Of a DNA stretch of 64,000 nt, positions 1 to 10,990 are shown piece by piece. Position 1 is the first letter of the stretch. Each line of letters opens with the position of its first letter. The translations under genes and the position numbers were made by a program. Source of the DNA: Dysidea avara (lineage: Eukaryota; Porifera; Demospongiae; Dictyoceratida; Dysideidae); contig NC_089278.1 of NCBI RefSeq assembly GCF_963678975.1, positions 14,303,959 to 14,367,958 on the forward strand, written 5' to 3'. The notes beneath the pieces were generated by a model. It ran no database searches. It worked only from the letters and a program-made list of their open reading frames with translations, and was not told the DNA's origin.

Positions 1-330
1 TCATGTGAGCTCATAGGATTTGTACAGAGTAATAAAGCTACTTTAGAAGGGTTTCAATAAAAACTGGTTGACCTCATTGAACCCCAGGAAATTGGAGACG
101 TCATCAAGTGATAAAGAGCTTACTGCATGAAATGGCAACAATGGAAGAGATCAGCACTGTCAATTTTATTAATTACAGCTTTACAATACAAGTGTTGAAG
201 AAGGTCTATAGGATTCCTGATCCTACCAACCTGTTTAAAGAAAGTATGTTTGAAAAGGTAAAGAAAGCAATTGCATTCAAGGTCTCCACAATCCAGTAAA
301 CCTAGGCTAAGCAGCAGTAGTTTAAAAGTC
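1..330 (+). pseudogene. decayed coding fragment, family not recognised
   Basis: A 63-residue open frame (108-299, ending IPDPTNLFKESMFEKVKKAI...) continues upstream, in another frame, into protein-like sequence with words such as SNKATLEGFQ and LVDLIEPQEIGDV. That upstream part is broken by a stop and a frame change. The two halves read like one exon damaged by a small indel. I do not recognise the family, and no splice sites or domain are evident. It could be the tail of a gene or transposon that starts left of the window. Confidence 0.25.
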
Positions 331-1949
331 AAAAATAATTATACAATTAACACAAATTCTTATTGAAGACACTTAAAGAGTGTCATACCTCCTCTGCAGA
401 TCTGTGTGGGTATTCTTCTCCAGGAAATGTTTGACAAACTGCTTCTGGTGCTTTCTCAGGTACCCAAAAATGATTAGACATAATCTCAGGTTATGATGCA
501 CTACCCCCTATATAAAACCTTGTAAATGTGCAAATGATAGATGACTAAGGTCACATTAATTTTTGTTGTAAAAGCTAAGCAATTTGTATTTGCATAGCTA
601 GTTGGTCCACTTGGACAACATGGTCCAGGTCCACCACCATATTCCAAGACTGAAATTATACATAGCTGTGCTTAGTATAACCACACACAGCTATTTTCCG
701 TATACCAGTTAAGGTTAAGGTGTATATTTTTAATGTATGGGAGTAAAAACCTCCACAAATTACAAAATGTGTTGTAGAGTTTCAACAACTATGTTGTGGT
801 AGTAATACAACACTGCAAAACAACATCTGTTCTTGGGAGTGTGGTACTGTGGTCCACAATAGTGATGATTTCCCAAAATACTCCTCAGCCAGACTCACAA
901 ATTACTGAAGCTGGATTCTTATAATTTCAACACAAGTAACTACAGAATGAAAATAGGTCTTATTTTTAAAGTTAATGTTTGTGAAGATGTTTTATTGGGC
1001 CATTATTACTTTCTTTAGTTATATGAAGGCTTGTATCTTCATTACTGGGAAAAACATGCCAAAAATGCTTCCACAGGCCCAAATAAAATTTAACACACAG
1101 TATCAATATACCCCAGAAATGTAGAGTCTACATCTTTTGCAGTATCATGCAGCAGAATAACATGATAGCTGAGTGAGAGCAGAGGCTCCAACCTTGGATC
1201 TTTCTTGGGAGTGAGATTTTTCATAAAGGTGAACAGTGGAGATGTAGTCCAAACATGCAATTCAACAAAGTTAAATTATAACCAGTACTTCAGGATTTCA
1301 TGACATAATAGCATGGCCTCCTTGTACTAGTTATATTTGAAAGTGTTTGCACATAGTTACATCATTGAGAAGCTGTGTATTACTAGCTAAAAGTGTAAAA
1401 TATTAATAGCTGGTGTGTGTGTGTGTATGTGTTTGTGTGCTACTGTACATTACAACTGTGGCAATTCATTACAATTTCTATTACAAACATGATGCTCATG
1501 TGATCAGCTGGAGTACACACTTCTACAAGATGTCTTGCCAGCTCAACTATCTAGCTTCTAACCATGTCCACACAGGTTGTAGCTATCTTGTAGCAACCAA
1601 CCGCCTGGATTCCCAGTGACCTTTCAAAGTTCCAGTACACTGTTTGCTGTCCTTATACAACTCTCCTCAGTTGTGGAACCAGTCAACCGCCATTGAGAAC
1701 TCTGACCACCAAACTAAAGTTTTAACGAGAGATCACCACGTGACTGCTGAAATCCTTGCACATGCCGCAACCTTTTTTAGCCTCAGGGAGCCTTCAGTGA
1801 AGCATAGTCAGCAATAGAAAATTCTGGGAGTGAGCATCAATTTTAGGCATGAGAATGTTGGGCGTGATTGAAGGCCAAATTATGAGAATCACACCTAAGG
1901 CATGAGAATTGGAGCCTCTGTGAGAGCGAGGTACAACTGACTTACCAGT
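331..1949. other. gene-free stretch with a GT microsatellite
   Basis: No coding exon is convincing here. A GT/TG-rich microsatellite lies at about 1412-1440. The short frame beginning in it (1413-1619) is a by-product of the repeat. Confidence 0.5.
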
Positions 1950-1957
1950 GTTGCTAC

Positions 1958-2320
1958 TAGTGGTGTGCGATATAGGATATTTTCATATCACGATTATTAC
2001 ACACAATTATCACGATACAATATATATCACGATATACAAATTCATCACTCAGCTTGTGTACATGTACTTACATCGATGACACTTGTAGTACTAATGTACT
2101 AGAAGTACAATACAACATGGTACATCACTAGCATACAACATTACAAGTTCTTTTATCAAAAAATATTACAGTGTACAATGACATCTTGGGTACAGTTTTC
2201 TCTAATTATAACTAAAATCTATACTTCGGCTTATATCGCGATATAAAGATTCTATATCGTATCACGGTATAACAAAATTATCATGATATTTCGATATATA
2301 TCACATATCGCACATCACTA
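1958..2320. mobile_element. hAT-type MITE, 363 bp
   Basis: The ends are inverted (TAGTGGTGTGCGATATAGG against its complement CATATCGCACATCACTA). An 8-bp target duplication, GTTGCTAC, flanks it at 1950-1957 and 2321-2328. The interior is built from ATATCGCGATAT-like words and is non-coding. An 8-bp duplication is typical of hAT elements. Its ends resemble those of the larger element at 50098-51809. Confidence 0.85.
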
Positions 2321-2499
2321 GTTGCTACTACAACTTGCCTGCCTCAAACTACTGTATATAGCTACAAACTTTCTCATTCGCTTTAAATTTTTCACACTGA
2401 TACAGTAGATAGGCGTTCATTGACACAAACTGGAATCATTTTGCGCTTTGTAATTCAACTGTACAGCCTCTGACTCACACATTGCTCTACAGGACTAAG

Positions 2500-2851
2500 G
2501 GACCTGTGAAATAACCTTGAAATCTCCCTTATCTGGACCTCTTTTATCCAGGCCCAGACAGTCCAAATTAGTCACATGCATGTGGCCTGTAGTCTATTGA
2601 AAATAAGATGTTTACATGTTAGATGGCTTGTTGATTCTAACTACCACTTGGTTGCTATATAGGTGATAAAAAATTTACAACCCAGGGGAGTGACCACGAA
2701 TGCTCTGTAGTGACTTCCCCTTCTGCCTACTAAAATGTATAGTAGCAATAGTAACATTGCAGAACAGTTAGCTTTATTATTAGCTAGTTACGGATATTTC
2801 TGAGATAAGGACAGTATACCAGACTACCTGGATAAGAGAGGTTCCACTGTA
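2500..2851. mobile_element. probable pogo/Tigger-like MITE, one clear end
   Basis: The right end GAGAGGTTCCACTGTA (2836-2851) matches the end of the cleaner element at 61600-61796. The left end near 2500-2545 (CTTATCTGGACCTC) is only a weak match, so the left boundary is uncertain. Confidence 0.35.
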
Positions 2852-3321
2852 CCTGCTATAAAATAAATTATACCGATGACTCTATAGTAAATAAAATTCT
2901 TCAATTATCCCTGTTGCCTCTCTATAATGTTGATGATTCTATCAGAGTAATTTAATATTGACTGCTCTACTAGAGTATCTTGATCTAAGTTACCAATATT
3001 AAAATTCCTTGAGGGTGAATTAAAAGCATGCAACCAATAATGCAAAACTGACAATCAAGCTTAACAAGTTGCTCTACCTTTGAGTTGGGAGACCAGGCAG
3101 CAAATTTCTAGAACTACCCTTGTGTGTTGGTAGTTGACAAGTTGAAATGATCTTAGAATTTCATCTTTGCAGGCAAGTCCATATTATATCGTTTGGTTGG
3201 GAAATTTGACTAAATAAAAAGTACCAGTCTGACAAGAGCACTCAAATTGTGGCCTGTTGAGATTCATATGAATATTACAACAAGCTATTTTATTAGTTTA
3301 ATTTTGTGTATTGATCTGTTA

Positions 3322-3740
3322 TGCACCTATCAATGTAATCCCCGACTACCACTAATATGGGCTGAGGTGGGGAAGGTGGGGATTTGCATCACTGAAAATT
3401 ACAATTCCCCACCTACTAGGGACGTACTGGCAATGCAAACCACGACCAAGTCTCAACTTGTAACCCCCGGGAATACCGGGGCTAGGAGGGGATTTGTACG
3501 GTTGTATGGCGTTGGTCTAGTGATGAGTTAGTTCAAGTGGATTCTAGTACGAACGTAGTAGCTAGCACCCGAGACACTCCTTCCTAATTAAACTGAAAGC
3601 ACACACCTTTGCTGTCTGAGTGAATTTCTTTAGTGAAGATAGATCCCCACTATGTCGGAGAAATTTAGCGATCAATTCCCCCACCATCCCCTACCCTCAG
3701 CCCGTATCAGTGGTAGTCGGGAATTACATTGATAGGTGCA
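3322..3740. mobile_element. PIF/Harbinger-like MITE, 419 bp
   Basis: Terminal inverted repeats of about 45 bp start TGCACCTATCAATGTAATCC and end GATAGGTGCA. The flanking 3-bp duplication is TTA (3319-3321 and 3741-3743), as in the PIF/Harbinger group. The open frame 3247-3531 runs across the boundary and is not a gene. Confidence 0.8.
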
Positions 3741-3743
3741 TTA

Positions 3744-4230
3744 CAGTCCTGTAAAGTATTAATAAACAACTAAATAAAACACTACTTGATTCATGCAACT
3801 AAATAATTATACTCAGCCGAATTATACTCCCAGTGACAGCGGACAGCATTATATTCAATAATGCTTAGTGTCACCGAGCGTATTGGCACCCAGTGATGAA
3901 AAGTGAAATACGTGCAGTTTACAAGTTGTCACATTTACAACTGAAAAGGTAACTCCATACCTCACATCCTTAGTCACAGATGAGATCAGTTCCTCTCGTC
4001 GCCGATGACAGCAACATTGATCTTAATAAACGCGCAGCAATTATTTCCATTAAAGGTAGTGGACTCATCCGAATGAAAACAAGCCTAATGAGTCACGCAT
4101 AGCACCACAGATGGTTCATCTACAGTCACAAGCAGCTAATCAGCAATTAGTATTTACAAGTATAAGCGCCCATAATATTATTATACTGAAGGATTCGCAG
4201 AAAATTAAAACGCAAAAACAGATGAATTGT
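3744..4230. other. gene-free stretch
   Basis: AT-rich DNA with no frame, repeat or RNA-like structure that I can support. Confidence 0.5.
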
Positions 4231-4411
4231 TAAATATCGTCGATGTTTAGCAAATGTCATCAATGTTTAGTAAATGTCGTCGATGTTTAGTAAATATCGT
4301 CGATGTTTAGTAAATGTCATCGATGTTTAGTAAATATCGTCGATGTTTAGCAAATGTCGTCGATGTTTAGCTAAATGTCGTCGATATTTAGCAAATGTCA
4401 TCGATGTTTAG
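4231..4411. repeat. 20-bp minisatellite, nine units
   Basis: Nine head-to-tail copies of a 20-bp unit of the form TAAATRTCGTCGATGTTTAG. Variation is mostly T/C or A/G at fixed positions, and one unit has an extra base. There are no spacers, so this is a minisatellite and not a CRISPR array. Confidence 0.9.
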
Positions 4412-4689
4412 GTTTAGATCTCAATTTTTGGGGTTTTGAGACAAATGGCACCCCATAGGTCTGGGGGTGCAACCCCCAGGAGCTGCAGAATTTTTACAAT
4501 TTAAAGGCTTGAAAATGCCTTAAAATTTAAAATTGATGCTAAATTTTAAAGTAAACTAGCTAGCAACTTGCAACTTTGCCCCCAAATTTCACAGGGAACC
4601 CATGCAGCATGGCCCCCTTTAGCTAGGATACAAGTACTATACAGTGAATTCACACAGCTACAATAAAAGCTACACAGCTACAAAAATAC

Positions 4690-5000
4690 AGTATCTATAT
4701 TATAAGAGTGAAAAGCCGTCTGTCTGTCTGTCTGCATTCCATTTGATGTCACGTATTGTACTCTCGAACCGCTGCGCGTTTGGAAGCGTCTTTGGCGTCA
4801 CGGAAGCGCTGATTATTGAGCTCAACAATGACGCTTTCGAAAAGTTCGTGCGAGCTATCGTTAGTCGTCTAGGGGCCGTTGAAGGAAGGTGTGTAGACTA
4901 AAATTCGCTTGAATTCTTTCTATAAACCGCATGCAAACCGCAAGTAAACACCTATCTCAGTCCATTTGTACAAGTCTTTATAATACTAAAATATTGCTGT
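4690..5000 (+). other. CpG-rich block, possible 5' region of the Helitron
   Basis: After TATATTATAAGAGTGAAAAG and a short GTCT repeat, the sequence becomes richer in CpG than its surroundings (GCTGCGCGTTTGG, GAAGCGCTG). It leads into the tRNA-like sequence and the Helitron coding region. It may be the 5' flank of that Helitron, but I see no diagnostic end. Confidence 0.25.
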
Positions 5001-5007
5001 AACAATG

Positions 5008-5096
5008 TGGTGAAGTAGATAGGTTAATGGTTTAGGTGCCTGCCTTACGTGCGCGAGGTTGTGGGTTCGAGTCCAGCTGGTGTTAATTCTTTTTTT
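5008..5096 (+). other. tRNA-like / SINE-head sequence
   Basis: A perfect Pol III B box, GGTTCGAGTCC, lies at 5064-5074. An A-box-like TGGTTTAGGTGC lies about 30 bp upstream, and a run of seven T at 5090-5096 could terminate transcription. The T arm pairs at four of five positions. The anticodon arm is poor, so this is more likely a tRNA-derived repeat or pseudogene than a working tRNA. Confidence 0.4.
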
Positions 5097-5218
5097 CGTT
5101 TTGGGCACCTTTTCAGTACACCTTTATTCGCACTGTACCGCATGTGTTTTTGCCAACTGTACACATGTGATATTTCTAATTCAAATTCATTTGATGTGCT
5201 GTGTAAGCATGCCCGAGC

Positions 5219-7355
5219 ATGCCGCCTAAGCGAAAACGATCGTCTACTTTTTGTGCGTTTCAAGCAAAGAGACGCAAGCAGAACCAAAGATTGGATCCAG
5301 AGAAGAGATGGGAAGAAGAACGACAAATACTGCGCCGCCAGGAGGCTTCAACTGGAGCTACCACCTCATCCAGTGCTAGGTGTAAACTGGACTCACAACA
5401 GAGACGACGACAACGTGACGCAGAAGCCCATCGTGTGGCCCGCCAGGACGAAGAAAGAAGATCACAGGAACGGATCCACGATGCAGCTGCCCGTCGACTT
5501 GCGCGTGCGGACCCGGCCAGAGAAGAACAGCAGCGTGATACAGCTGCCCGTCGACTTGCGCGTGCGGACCAGGCCACCAGAGAAGAAGAACAGCAGCGTG
5601 ATACAGCTGCCCGTCGACTTGCGCGTGAAGACCCAGTAACAAGGAGAGAGGAGCAACAACAAGATACAGCTTCCCATCAACAAGCTCGAGCTGATCCACT
5701 CTACAGAGCTCTGGAGCAGCAGGCTAACACAGCACGCAGACAACAGGTACGTGCAAGCACACACCCAAGCTTTAGGGGGCTTAACTATCAGCCACACAAC
5801 TTCTTCAACACTACAGATGTAGGCACACTTACACCCCGTTCACACTACCCTCTAACCCGGGTAGAGCACGGCACGGCTTGAAACAAACTGGAGTGTGAAT
5901 CAATCGAGCCGTGCCGAACTGGGTCCAGCATGGCACGACAAGGAGAGGTGGGCTGGCACGGGTTGGCCCTGAGTTGACTCGGGATAGCATAAGATGCAGT
6001 AGTGTGAACAAGTGCCAACCCGAGTTCAATAACCCAAGTTGAAAACACTCTGGCTAACCCGGGATAGTGTGAACGGGGTGTTAGTGTAGAATGCACACAC
6101 TGCGGCGCATTAAAATTTCCCCAGGAGACCGAATCCCTTTGTTGCTTGAAGGGTAATGTCCAGTTAGAGGCATTTCCACAGCCCCAGTCATTCTTGAGAC
6201 ACCTGTATGAAGGTACAAACATAGCAGGTAAACATTTTCTAGCTAGCATACGTAAGTATAATAGTGCATTTCAAATGACAAGCTTTGGCTGTAACGAGAT
6301 AACTATGGCTGGCTTCAATCCTTCTTTTAGAGTACAGGGTCAAGTCTATCATCGTATAGATAGTTTAGTTCCATCAACAGGTGAGTCTCCTAAATTTTCC
6401 CAAATTTATTTTATCGACAACCAGCAAACTGAAGTAGCTACAAGATGTGGGATAGTTGATGGGTTAAGGCTTGACATAGTTAGGGGTATTACTGAGCTTT
6501 TGCATGACGATAATTACTATGTTCAACTTATTAAGGTAGCTAAAGAAATATTTGAGCAGCATGATGAGCCAGCAAATATTAGGGTAGTGATTAATGAGAA
6601 CAAACGGCCTGTAGGAGAGCATGCTAGGAGGTACAATGGCCCGATGTGTGACGAGGTAGGAGTGCTAATGCCTAATGATAATGTAAATAATAGGGACATA
6701 GTTTTGCACTATAGGGATGGGTCTTTGCAGTGCATTTCTGAACTTCATAGGGGGTATGATCCTTTACAGTATCCTTTACTCTTTTCTTATGGCACCGATG
6801 GATGGCACATCAACCTGAAATTGGCTAATGGTAGGAAATTGACAGCCATGGTGTATTACCGCTACCACATCATGGTCAGACAGCAAGTGCCTGTATTAAG
6901 GCTAAAAGGCTTTTCCAGCAATTCCTGGTTGACGCCTACTGTAAGATTGAAACTGAGCGCTTACAGTTTCTCAGGCGTGAGCAAAAGGCACTACGTGCTG
7001 ATTGCTACCAGGATTTGCGGGATGCAATGGTAGATGGGGATGGTGACGGAATGTTGGTCGTAGGGTGATCCTACCGTCGTCATTTACTGGTGGACCACGC
7101 TACATGCATGAGCGTCAGCAGGATGCAATGACCTACATTAGGAAGTATGGCCACCCCGACCTCTTTATCACCATGACCACCAATCCTAATTGGCCAGAGA
7201 TTAGGAACAATCTACTACCAGGTCAAGAGCCTCTGGACCGTCCAGACTTAGTGGCCCGTGTGTTTAGGCTTAAGGTGAAGAAATTGTTAGAGATGCTCAC
7301 AAAGGAGATGATTTTTGGGAAACCACGGGCTTGGCTCTACTCAACAGAATGGCAA
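5219..7355 (+). pseudogene. Helitron Rep N-terminal half (disrupted)
   Basis: The frame opens MPPKRKRSS and runs through an Arg/Glu/Gln-rich region containing about three copies of a 25-29-residue repeat (core RDTAARRLARADP). It is interrupted by the MITE at 5832-6080. Beyond the insertion the same frame resumes with CTHCGALKFP and a later CC pair, a zinc-binding pattern usual in Helitron N termini. The Helitron-like N domain follows (ending YPLLFSYGTDGWH at about 6800). A frameshift near 6885 and another near 7060 then break it, before SFTGGPRYMHERQQDAM and DLFITMTTNPNWPEI. The last Rep words are WLYSTEWQK at about 7350; the His-hydrophobic-His nuclease motif that should follow is absent. 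In intact elements this protein nicks DNA and starts rolling-circle transposition. This copy cannot. Confidence 0.8.
5832..6080. mobile_element. PIF/Harbinger-like MITE inside the Helitron gene, 249 bp
   Basis: The inverted ends are CACCCCGTTCACAC and GTGTGAACGGGGTG, with further inverted matches (CCCGGGTTAG). The target duplication is TTA at 5829-5831 and 6081-6083. The interior has several GGCACG/CGTGCC palindromes. Dropping the element plus one TTA leaves the two Helitron halves in the same frame, so the gene was intact here when the MITE arrived. Confidence 0.9.
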
Positions 7356-8290
7356 AAGGGAATGATAATCCAATGGGAGGCAAGTGCATGCTACTGTGTG
7401 GTGACTTCAGGAAGATTCTACCTGTCATTCAAGGTGGCACTAGAGGTAACATTGTTGATGCTTGCCTCAAGCGATCTCATCTGTGGGACAGTGTGGTGGT
7501 TAAACAACTACACACTAACATGAGAGTGCACCTGTGTGGGAAGTTTCCTATTGACACTCTACCTGATGTTGTCCAGCTACCTGACACCATGGGAACCTTT
7601 GTGGATAGCAAGGAGGAACTGGTTTCCAGGGTGTATCTAGATTTGCTCTCTAACTTTAGGGACTTGGCTTGGCTTTCTGAACGCTGCATTCTTGCTGCTC
7701 TTAACAAGACCACTCATTCCATCAACATGACTCTGGTGGAGCAGTTACCTGGTGACTGCTGTGACTACAGGTCCTTGGACACCATACCTGATGAATCTCA
7801 GGCTGTTCACTTTCCAACAGAATTCTTGAACTCTTTAGAGGTATCTGGACTACCTCAGCATCTTCTCTTACTTAAAGTAGGTGCTCCTATTATTATTCTA
7901 CGCTCTCTAGATCCTCCAAGGGTTACTAATGGAACTAGGTGTGTAGTTACTAAACTGTCGGCTAACACAGTAGAGGCCAAGATTTCTCACGGTAGATATG
8001 CAGGACACGATATTATAATACCACGCATTCCTCTCATTTCGAGTAACTCGGTTTTGCCTTTTGAATTTAGACGGCTTCAATTTCCAATTGCACTTTGCTT
8101 TGCCATGACCATTAACAAAAGCCAGGGCCAAACTTTTAAGGGTGTAGGATTAGATTTGACGGACGAAAGCTTCACACACGGCATGCTTTATGTGGCACTA
8201 TCTAGGGTAGGTTCAGCAGATAGATTGACACTTTTAGTTAGAGGGGATTGCAAAACACATAATGTAGTCTATAGTGAGGTTTTTAGATAG
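7356..8290 (+). pseudogene. Helitron Pif1-type helicase, C-terminal half
   Basis: An open frame starts inside the helicase domain with LLCGDFRKILPV (motif III). It continues through HLWDSVVVKQLHTNMRV, a long segment with SERCILAALNKTTHSIN, the 2B-like LKVGAPIIILRSLDPP, and the terminal motifs TINKSQGQTFKGVGLDL (motif V) and LYVALSRVGSADRL (motif VI). It stops at 8290. The Walker A and B motifs are missing because the frame joins directly to the Rep fragment at about 7355. This domain unwinds DNA during Helitron transposition; without motifs I and II it cannot bind or hydrolyse ATP. The frame itself has no stops, so the deletion may be fairly recent. Confidence 0.8.
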
Positions 8291-9600
8291 GCAAACACAT
8301 GCACTTTAGTTAGGTTTGTCTGCTGCTACTGCTGCTTTGTGATGTTGTGGATCAGCACCTGTGGATGGTGGTAAGGAAGGTATTATGGTAAAAAAATGTA
8401 TCAGATGGTTGCTTTGTATATTTATGTATGTGTGAAACTATTTATCTTTTCTATTCTTTTGTCTTTATGCATATCCTGGATGGTTTGCTCAGAGGAGGGA
8501 TGACTGCAGCTACACAGTGAAATGACACGGTCCCGTGGCAGACTGTTCTTCACAACGTGGGGCACGTTGTGAAAATGGGAGCTATTTATAGACTTTGCAG
8601 CAATGATTTGAACTCTTTCTACACATGCATACAAAGCAGAGTGGAGCATTTTCCGGTTTTTCCTGTGCAGCAAAACAAAAGAAAAGGCTGGCAGGTTTTT
8701 TCCATGAGCTGTCTTGGGCTGGATGACTCAAAATTTTTTTGTTTTCATTTATTATTATTTCTTGCTAGCCCCCACTCTGTGCCCATGCTGTTATATTTTA
8801 TAAAGCCGTTATATTTTGTCATAACGGAATCGTTGTAGTGCAGATTACAGTAATTCATGGTATGTTTGGTTGATGGTAGAATTTGAGCAACTTAAGTCAC
8901 AAAATATTCCAATAAGAGTGCACTTCTCCACAATTATTGCATTCATGCAATCCTTACACCACATTGTTTCCTTAGTCTTTTATAAAGTATGTATAATAGT
9001 ATATTTCCAACTGTAATTTCATTTAATTTCCATGTCATTGTACATACTGCCCTGCACGATAGGGCAGGTACTACAGCTAGTACTATATATACTGGTTTGT
9101 ATGAAGTGAACGGATCATCACGTAAATATACTGGTGGACAGTCACGAGACCAATCAGTATTCGAAAATGGCGCTATGTGGGTGAGACTGAGTTTGCTCAG
9201 TATCTCGACAGGACGAGTGGGTAGTTGAAGAGGAGTGATTTCTACTCAACATCTCATCCAGATGGCCACCATGTAATGTATGGTACCGGTGTACAGCTTC
9301 TTGCCGCAGAATGAGTCATCTGGTTTGTCACTGCCAGCCCTTCCGCGCCCAGTAAAAGAAGCCAAGAGAGACAAGCCAAGGAATGCTAATGATTATTTTA
9401 TGAAGATTGAATTGTGATATAAGTGTGCTGGTTTAGAATCAAAGAAGGCACCTGCCTTACACGTGATAAATGCCAACTGTCAGCACACGTGATACTAGAC
9501 AAAACTTGACCTTGTACTATCAGAGGGTCGGGTGCCTTCCCCCTAATTATTTAAATTGCTCCCTTTAATCTCAGTCCAATTTTTGTCTAGCACTTCAACA
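8291..9600. other. gene-free stretch with a perfect 11-bp hairpin
   Basis: No exon is supported. At 8549-8573 there is a perfect inverted repeat, TTCACAACGTG-ggg-CACGTTGTGAA. It has no CTRR after it, so it is not a Helitron end by the usual rule. Short frames here have no recognisable content. Confidence 0.4.
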
Positions 9601-9656
9601 TCTAGTGCTAGGGGAGGTGGCAAGGGGTGCTGGTTACCCCGGGAAAAAAAGAATGT

Positions 9657-10990
9657 ACGTAGAACCCACAATCCTTTGTCGCACTACTCCAAACATATCA
9701 GAGGCTTTACAACCCCTTGAGGACAACATCCGGCTGGTACTTATCCCTACTTTGATGGGTTGCTCTCCACCAAATGACACAATCCGTAAATTATTTGCCC
9801 TTCCACCTCGATATGGTGGTTTGGGTATCATAAACCCAACTCTTATTGCAGCTGAGGAGTATTCAGCCTCGTGTCACATTGTTGAGCCTCTTTCACAATT
9901 CATTCTGGACCGGGGTATCAATTCGGCTATTGTTAAAACAGAACAGCTATCTCGCAAGTCCGCAATCCGCAATTCCAAATCTTCCAACTATTCGGATAGA
10001 TCTTCCAGTTTGCGTACCCACTTAGATCCCTCCTCTCAACGCGCTTTAGATCTAGCCTCAGCCAAAGGGGCCTCCAACTGGCTTACCACCCGGCCCCTAC
10101 AGGAACATGGCTTTGCACTGCATAAGTCCGCGTTTCACGATGCCGTGGCACTACGTTATGGGTGGTCTCCTCAGCGGACTCCTGCTCACTGTGCATGTGG
10201 GACTTCCTTTTCAGTGGAGCATGCTTTATCCTGTCCCAAGGGTGGCTTACCTTCTATCCGACACAATGAGATCAGAGATCTAACTGCTACCCTGTTGACT
10301 GAAGTATGCTCTCAGGTAGCTGTTGAACCAGAGCTCCAGCCGGTTTCACAGCAGGACTACCCTGCTTCTGCCAATATCCAAGATGGTGCCCGTCTTGACA
10401 TCGCCATGAATGGTTTTTGGGGTGGAAGAAGTGAAAGATGTTTTGTGGATGTGCGGGTGTTCAACCCTCTGGCTGCTTCTAATGCGTCCTCATCACTGGC
10501 CTCCTGTTATCGGAGGCACGAGAACATTAAGAAACGTGCGTATGCTCAGAGAATTCGTGAGGAGGAGCATGCCTCTTTTACCCCCCTGGTAATGTCTGCC
10601 TCTGGTGGTCTGGCTCATGAGGCTTCTGTTTTTTATCAACGCTTGGCTCATCAACTTTCAAACAAGTGGGGCGATGATTACTCTGTTGTCATGGGGTGGT
10701 TAAGGTGCTGTCTATCTTTTTCTCTCTTGCGGTCCTCCATACAATGCATCCGCGGAGCCCGCTCATCCATCGGTCACTATGTTAAGACTCCCCCAATTGT
10801 GGAGCTGATTCGGGCAGAGTCTCAGTTTGCCGTGGACTAAGAAAGTCCCGGTTTGTCCAGCACAGGCCATTTATGTGCTGGGGGTGGTAGGCAAGGGCAG
10901 TCCATCAAGCCCGGGTAAAAAAAAAATAAAAATAATAAAAAAAAAATAAATAAATAAAAAAAATAAAAAAAAAACGTAGAACCCACAATC
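9657..10990 (+). mobile_element. 5'-truncated LINE copy A with 17-bp target duplication
   Basis: A 17-bp direct repeat, ACGTAGAACCCACAATC, occurs at 9657-9673 and 10974-10990. Between them lies a retroelement fragment ending in an A-rich tail (about 10917-10973, A runs broken by single T). This is the signature of target-primed insertion of a 5'-truncated non-LTR element. Just upstream, 9608-9651 resembles the element's own 3' end (GGTGGCAAGGGG...CCCCGGGAAAAAAA), as if a minute older copy were adjacent. Confidence 0.85.
9674..10840 (+). pseudogene. LINE ORF C-terminal region with putative restriction-like endonuclease
   Basis: The open frame is uninterrupted from the truncation point to TAA at 10840, about 388 residues. 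It holds a thumb-like region (SEALQPLEDNIRLVLIPTL, FALPPRYGGLGIINPT), then CACGTSFSVEHALSC, a possible Cys-Cys-His-Cys zinc site, and then an ARLDIAMNGFWGG...FVDVRVFNP segment. The Asp-X-Ile and Asp-Val-Arg pair fits a PD-(D/E)XK-like endonuclease core, as in R2-type LINEs. That reading is my inference from pattern, not from an alignment. The reverse transcriptase palm is missing through 5' truncation. The frame start near 9605 lies in flanking DNA. A nearly identical second copy is at 20537-21400 on the other strand. Confidence 0.7.

Larger units (their letters stand above)
5219..8290 (+). mobile_element. Helitron remnant (Rep/helicase), internally deleted
   Basis: This stretch carries the recognisable order of a Helitron replication protein: a basic repetitive N terminus, a cysteine-rich segment, the Helitron N-terminal region, the start of the Rep domain, and the C-terminal part of a Pif1-type helicase. 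The middle is missing (Rep nuclease motif and helicase motifs I and II). There are at least two frameshifts, and a MITE sits in the N-terminal part. No hairpin-CTRR 3' end is visible downstream of 8290, so the outer limits given here are only those of the coding remnant. Confidence 0.8.

Noticed and set aside
4231..4411. CRISPR-like regular repeats
   Set aside because: The units are contiguous with no unique spacers, and the context is animal nuclear DNA.
5260..5797. Three overlapping minus-strand frames of 105-111 residues and a plus-strand frame from 5049
   Set aside because: They are shadows of the low-complexity Arg/Glu repeats of the Helitron protein in frame 5219; composition and repeat phase fit only that frame.
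8549..8573. Hairpin as the 3' end of the 5.2-kb Helitron
   Set aside because: No CTRR within the expected distance after it.
9605..9673. N-terminal 23 residues of the LINE frame
   Set aside because: They precede the target duplication and are flanking DNA, not element sequence.
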